Program-made: the position numbers and the translations under genes | NCBI GenBank assembly: GCA_011051635.1 | Contig: DRKV01000131.1 | Coordinates: 1-14,838 of the forward strand | Direction: 5' to 3' | DNA from: Chloroflexota bacterium | GTDB lineage: Bacteria > Chloroflexota > Anaerolineae > Anaerolineales > DRKV01 | Length of the DNA: 14,838 bases | The notes under the pieces: model-generated | The model's input: only the letters and a program-made list of their open reading frames with translations | Told to the model about the DNA's origin: nothing | Databases searched by the model: none | In this document: piece after piece, positions 13,538-14,838 of the stretch | Layout of the letters: each line of letters opens with the position of its first letter | Position numbering within the stretch: the stretch's first letter is position 1

Positions 13538-14497
13538 ATGCTGCGTTCCCTGTTCATTTCTCTGTCCAAATCTGAATGGGCTAAAGACCAAATCATGCGC
13601 TGGGATTTTTCCTGGAACATGGCAACCCGCTTTGTGGCCGGTGAGACCCTGGAATCGGCCATCGAGGTGGTGCGCACTCTCAACGAGAAGGGCATCAACG
13701 TCACCCTGGACCATTTGGGGGAGTTTACATCTACGCCTGAGGAGGCCCGCAAGGCCGCTGAGGATGCGATTGCCATGCTGGATGCCATCGAGGAAGTCGA
13801 CGGACGCGCCGGCATCTCCATCAAATTGTCGCAAATGGGGCTGCTGATTGACAAGGAGTTGTGCGCCGAACATCTCCGCATGATTCTGCAAAGCGCCAAA
13901 ACGCACGATAATTTCGTGCGGATTGACATGGAAGACGCCACTACGGTGGATGATACCTTTGCCCTCTACCGGCAGATGCGCTCGGAGGGCTTCGAGAACT
14001 TCGGTCTGGTCTTGCAGGCCTATCTCTACCGCACGGAGGCGGATATGGAAGCCTTGCTGGGCGAGAAAGTCCGCATCCGCTTGTGCAAGGGGGCTTACAA
14101 GGAGCCGCCTGAGGTCGCGTATCCCAAAAAGGCCGATGTAGACGTGAATTACGACCGACTGGTTGCCATGATGCTGGCAGCCGCGGCGCGGCACGGCGCC
14201 CCGCGTTTGCGTCCCGATGGCCGCATCCCGCCTTTGCCTGCAATCGCCACGCACGATGAATTGCGTATAGCCAATGCAAAGCGGTTGGCGCAAGAACTCA
14301 ACTTGCCGAAGGATGCCCTGGAATTCCAGATGTTGTACGGTATCCGCCGCGATTTGCAAGAGCAACTGGTCGCCGAGGGGTATCCGGTGCGGGTGTATGT
14401 GCCTTACGGCACGCAGTGGTACCCTTACTTCATGCGTCGTCTGGCGGAGCGCCCGGCGAATGTGTGGTTCCTGCTCTCCAATTTGATGCGGGGGTGA
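13538..14497 (+). CDS. Proline dehydrogenase (monofunctional, FAD-dependent)
   Basis: This 319-residue protein matches the size of bacterial single-domain PRODH enzymes such as that of Thermus. It oxidises L-proline to pyrroline-5-carboxylate with FAD and passes electrons to the membrane quinone pool. Family motifs in order are NVTLDHLGE, ISIKLSQMG (active-site Lys), VRIDMED, LQAYLYRTEAD, IRLCKGAYKEP, EFQMLYGIRRDLQ and YVPYGTQWYPYFMRRLAERP, with the Arg residues that bind the proline carboxylate. All key residues appear intact. ATG 13538 has GGAGG five bases upstream (13528-13532), inside the last 10-bp repeat; the longer GTG frame from 13496 would translate the repeat. The usual partner, pyrroline-5-carboxylate dehydrogenase, is not adjacent. 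A LacI-type gene follows after 278 bp. Confidence 0.93.
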   Translation: MLRSLFISLSKSEWAKDQIMRWDFSWNMATRFVAGETLESAIEVVRTLNEKGINVTLDHLGEFTSTPEEARKAAEDAIAMLDAIEEVDGRAGISIKLSQMGLLIDKELCAEHLRMILQSAKTHDNFVRIDMEDATTVDDTFALYRQMRSEGFENFGLVLQAYLYRTEADMEALLGEKVRIRLCKGAYKEPPEVAYPKKADVDVNYDRLVAMMLAAAARHGAPRLRPDGRIPPLPAIATHDELRIANAKRLAQELNLPKDALEFQMLYGIRRDLQEQLVAEGYPVRVYVPYGTQWYPYFMRRLAERPANVWFLLSNLMRG

Positions 14498-14544
14498 ACG
14501 CGCCTACTGCCACCGTAGAATGGCGGCGGGAGTACCGTCCTTGC

Positions 14545-14596
14545 GGGTAGGGCTGGAACCCCTACCCTGATGCCCCCAAGTCCGCAAAGCGGACTT
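14545..14596. repeat. Two perfect hairpins downstream of proline dehydrogenase
   Basis: GGGTAGGG (14545-14552) pairs with CCCTACCC (14560-14567) over a 7-base loop. AAGTCCGC (14578-14585) pairs with GCGGACTT (14589-14596) over AAA. Neither is followed by a T tract, so termination is possible but not assured. They may be dispersed palindromic repeats. The rest of the spacer (14597-14775) shows only the promoter candidate at 14657-14686, and no tandem array. Confidence 0.6.
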
Positions 14597-14656
14597 CCTG
14601 CCTGCCAGAGCGACTTTTCTACATTTACTTGAGTGCTCTCGTTGCCACCCTCCTCC

Positions 14657-14686
14657 TTGACAGCCTCCTTCTCCCCGTGCTACTAT
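14657..14686 (+). promoter_or_regulatory. Promoter of the LacI-family gene
   Basis: A perfect TTGACA at 14657-14662 and TACTAT at 14681-14686 are separated by 18 bp. The -10 also has the extended TG motif (TGC TACTAT). The expected leader is about 83 bases. A second weaker -10 (CATAAT at 14732-14737) lies closer to the gene. No clear palindromic LacI-type operator is visible between the promoter and the start codon. Confidence 0.55.
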
Positions 14687-14775
14687 CGGATGCGGATGAA
14701 CGTGCCGCCTTGGGCGTACCCTCATCTTCAGCATAATCCGCCTTCTCTCGAACACCCATTCCCCAGGACTTGACT

Positions 14776-14838
14776 ATGGCCGTCACCATTCGAGATGTAG
14801 CCAAACGCGCCGGCGTGGGCATTGCCACGGTTTCGCGC
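14776..14838 (+). CDS. LacI-family transcriptional regulator (3' partial)
   Basis: Only the first 21 codons are in the window, and the gene runs off the right edge. They encode the start of a LacI/GalR helix-turn-helix: TIRDVAKRAGVGIATVSR, with the DVAKxAGV...ATVSR pattern that marks this family. AGGA at 14764-14767 is a weak ribosome binding site 8 bases before ATG. Such regulators usually bind a sugar ligand and control nearby transport or catabolic genes. Targets would most likely lie to the right of the window or include the sugar genes here; no operator is seen to support either. Confidence 0.88.
   Translation, partial: MAVTIRDVAKRAGVGIATVSR

Noticed and set aside
14504..14755. 83-codon open frame on the minus strand in the last spacer
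   Set aside because: It crosses both hairpins and the LacI promoter, is Arg/Gly-rich with no motif, and has no ribosome binding site. It is probably spurious.

Overview
This is a GC-rich bacterial window with ten protein genes, two of them cut by the window edges, and no RNA gene or insertion sequence that I can see. Gene content and style suggest a member of the Chloroflexota, probably Anaerolineae. The points behind that are the fused FAD/Fe-S dehydrogenase, a PG_binding_4 plus beta-lactamase-fold protein, a GH57-DUF3536 enzyme next to a long GH13 protein, and a CrtISO/RetSat-like oxidoreductase. This taxonomic guess is an inference and was not tested by search.

Layout. At 2-2347 (+) is the 3' part of a YdiJ/GlpC-type FAD-linked dehydrogenase with two Fe-S clusters. 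At 2529-3443 (+) is a PfkB-family sugar kinase. A minus-strand cluster follows, in transcription order: a CrtISO/RetSat-like flavoprotein (8032-6404), an unrecognised 222-residue protein (6386-5718), a membrane-anchored beta-lactamase-fold protein (5687-4197) and a lipoprotein with a duplicated domain (4177-3512). Divergent from this cluster is a 1175-residue GH13 protein (8311-11838, +), which ends 12 bp from the convergent GH57-DUF3536 enzyme (13284-11851, -). A proline dehydrogenase (13538-14497, +) is divergent from the GH57 gene. The window closes with the first 21 codons of a LacI-family regulator (14776, +).

How the genes fit together. The GH13 and GH57 enzymes both belong to alpha-glucan-active families and probably act on storage or imported glucans. 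The PfkB kinase and the LacI regulator also fit sugar use. Proline dehydrogenase and the 2-hydroxyacid-type dehydrogenase feed electrons to the respiratory chain. The minus cluster combines a lipid or isoprenoid redox enzyme with cell-envelope proteins. No single pathway links all ten genes.

The most unusual structure is between the genes. Several spacers that hold a gene 5' end are filled by short degenerate tandem arrays, mostly in strict 7-bp register. Each array has a different unit: GGACGAC at 2492-2533; TATCACG drifting to TACCCTG and ATCCCNA at 8066-8228; GAAGGCA/GAATGGA at 13288-13371; GGGTAGTC and CATTCGTGGA at 13463-13530. Two of these arrays make up most of the predicted 5' leaders of the GH57 and proline dehydrogenase genes, and one contains the start codon of the kinase. 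The gene-3'-end spacers at 3444-3511 and 14498-14600 carry palindromes instead. Extended -10 boxes of the form TGnTAYAAT or TGnTACACT recur upstream of the genes.
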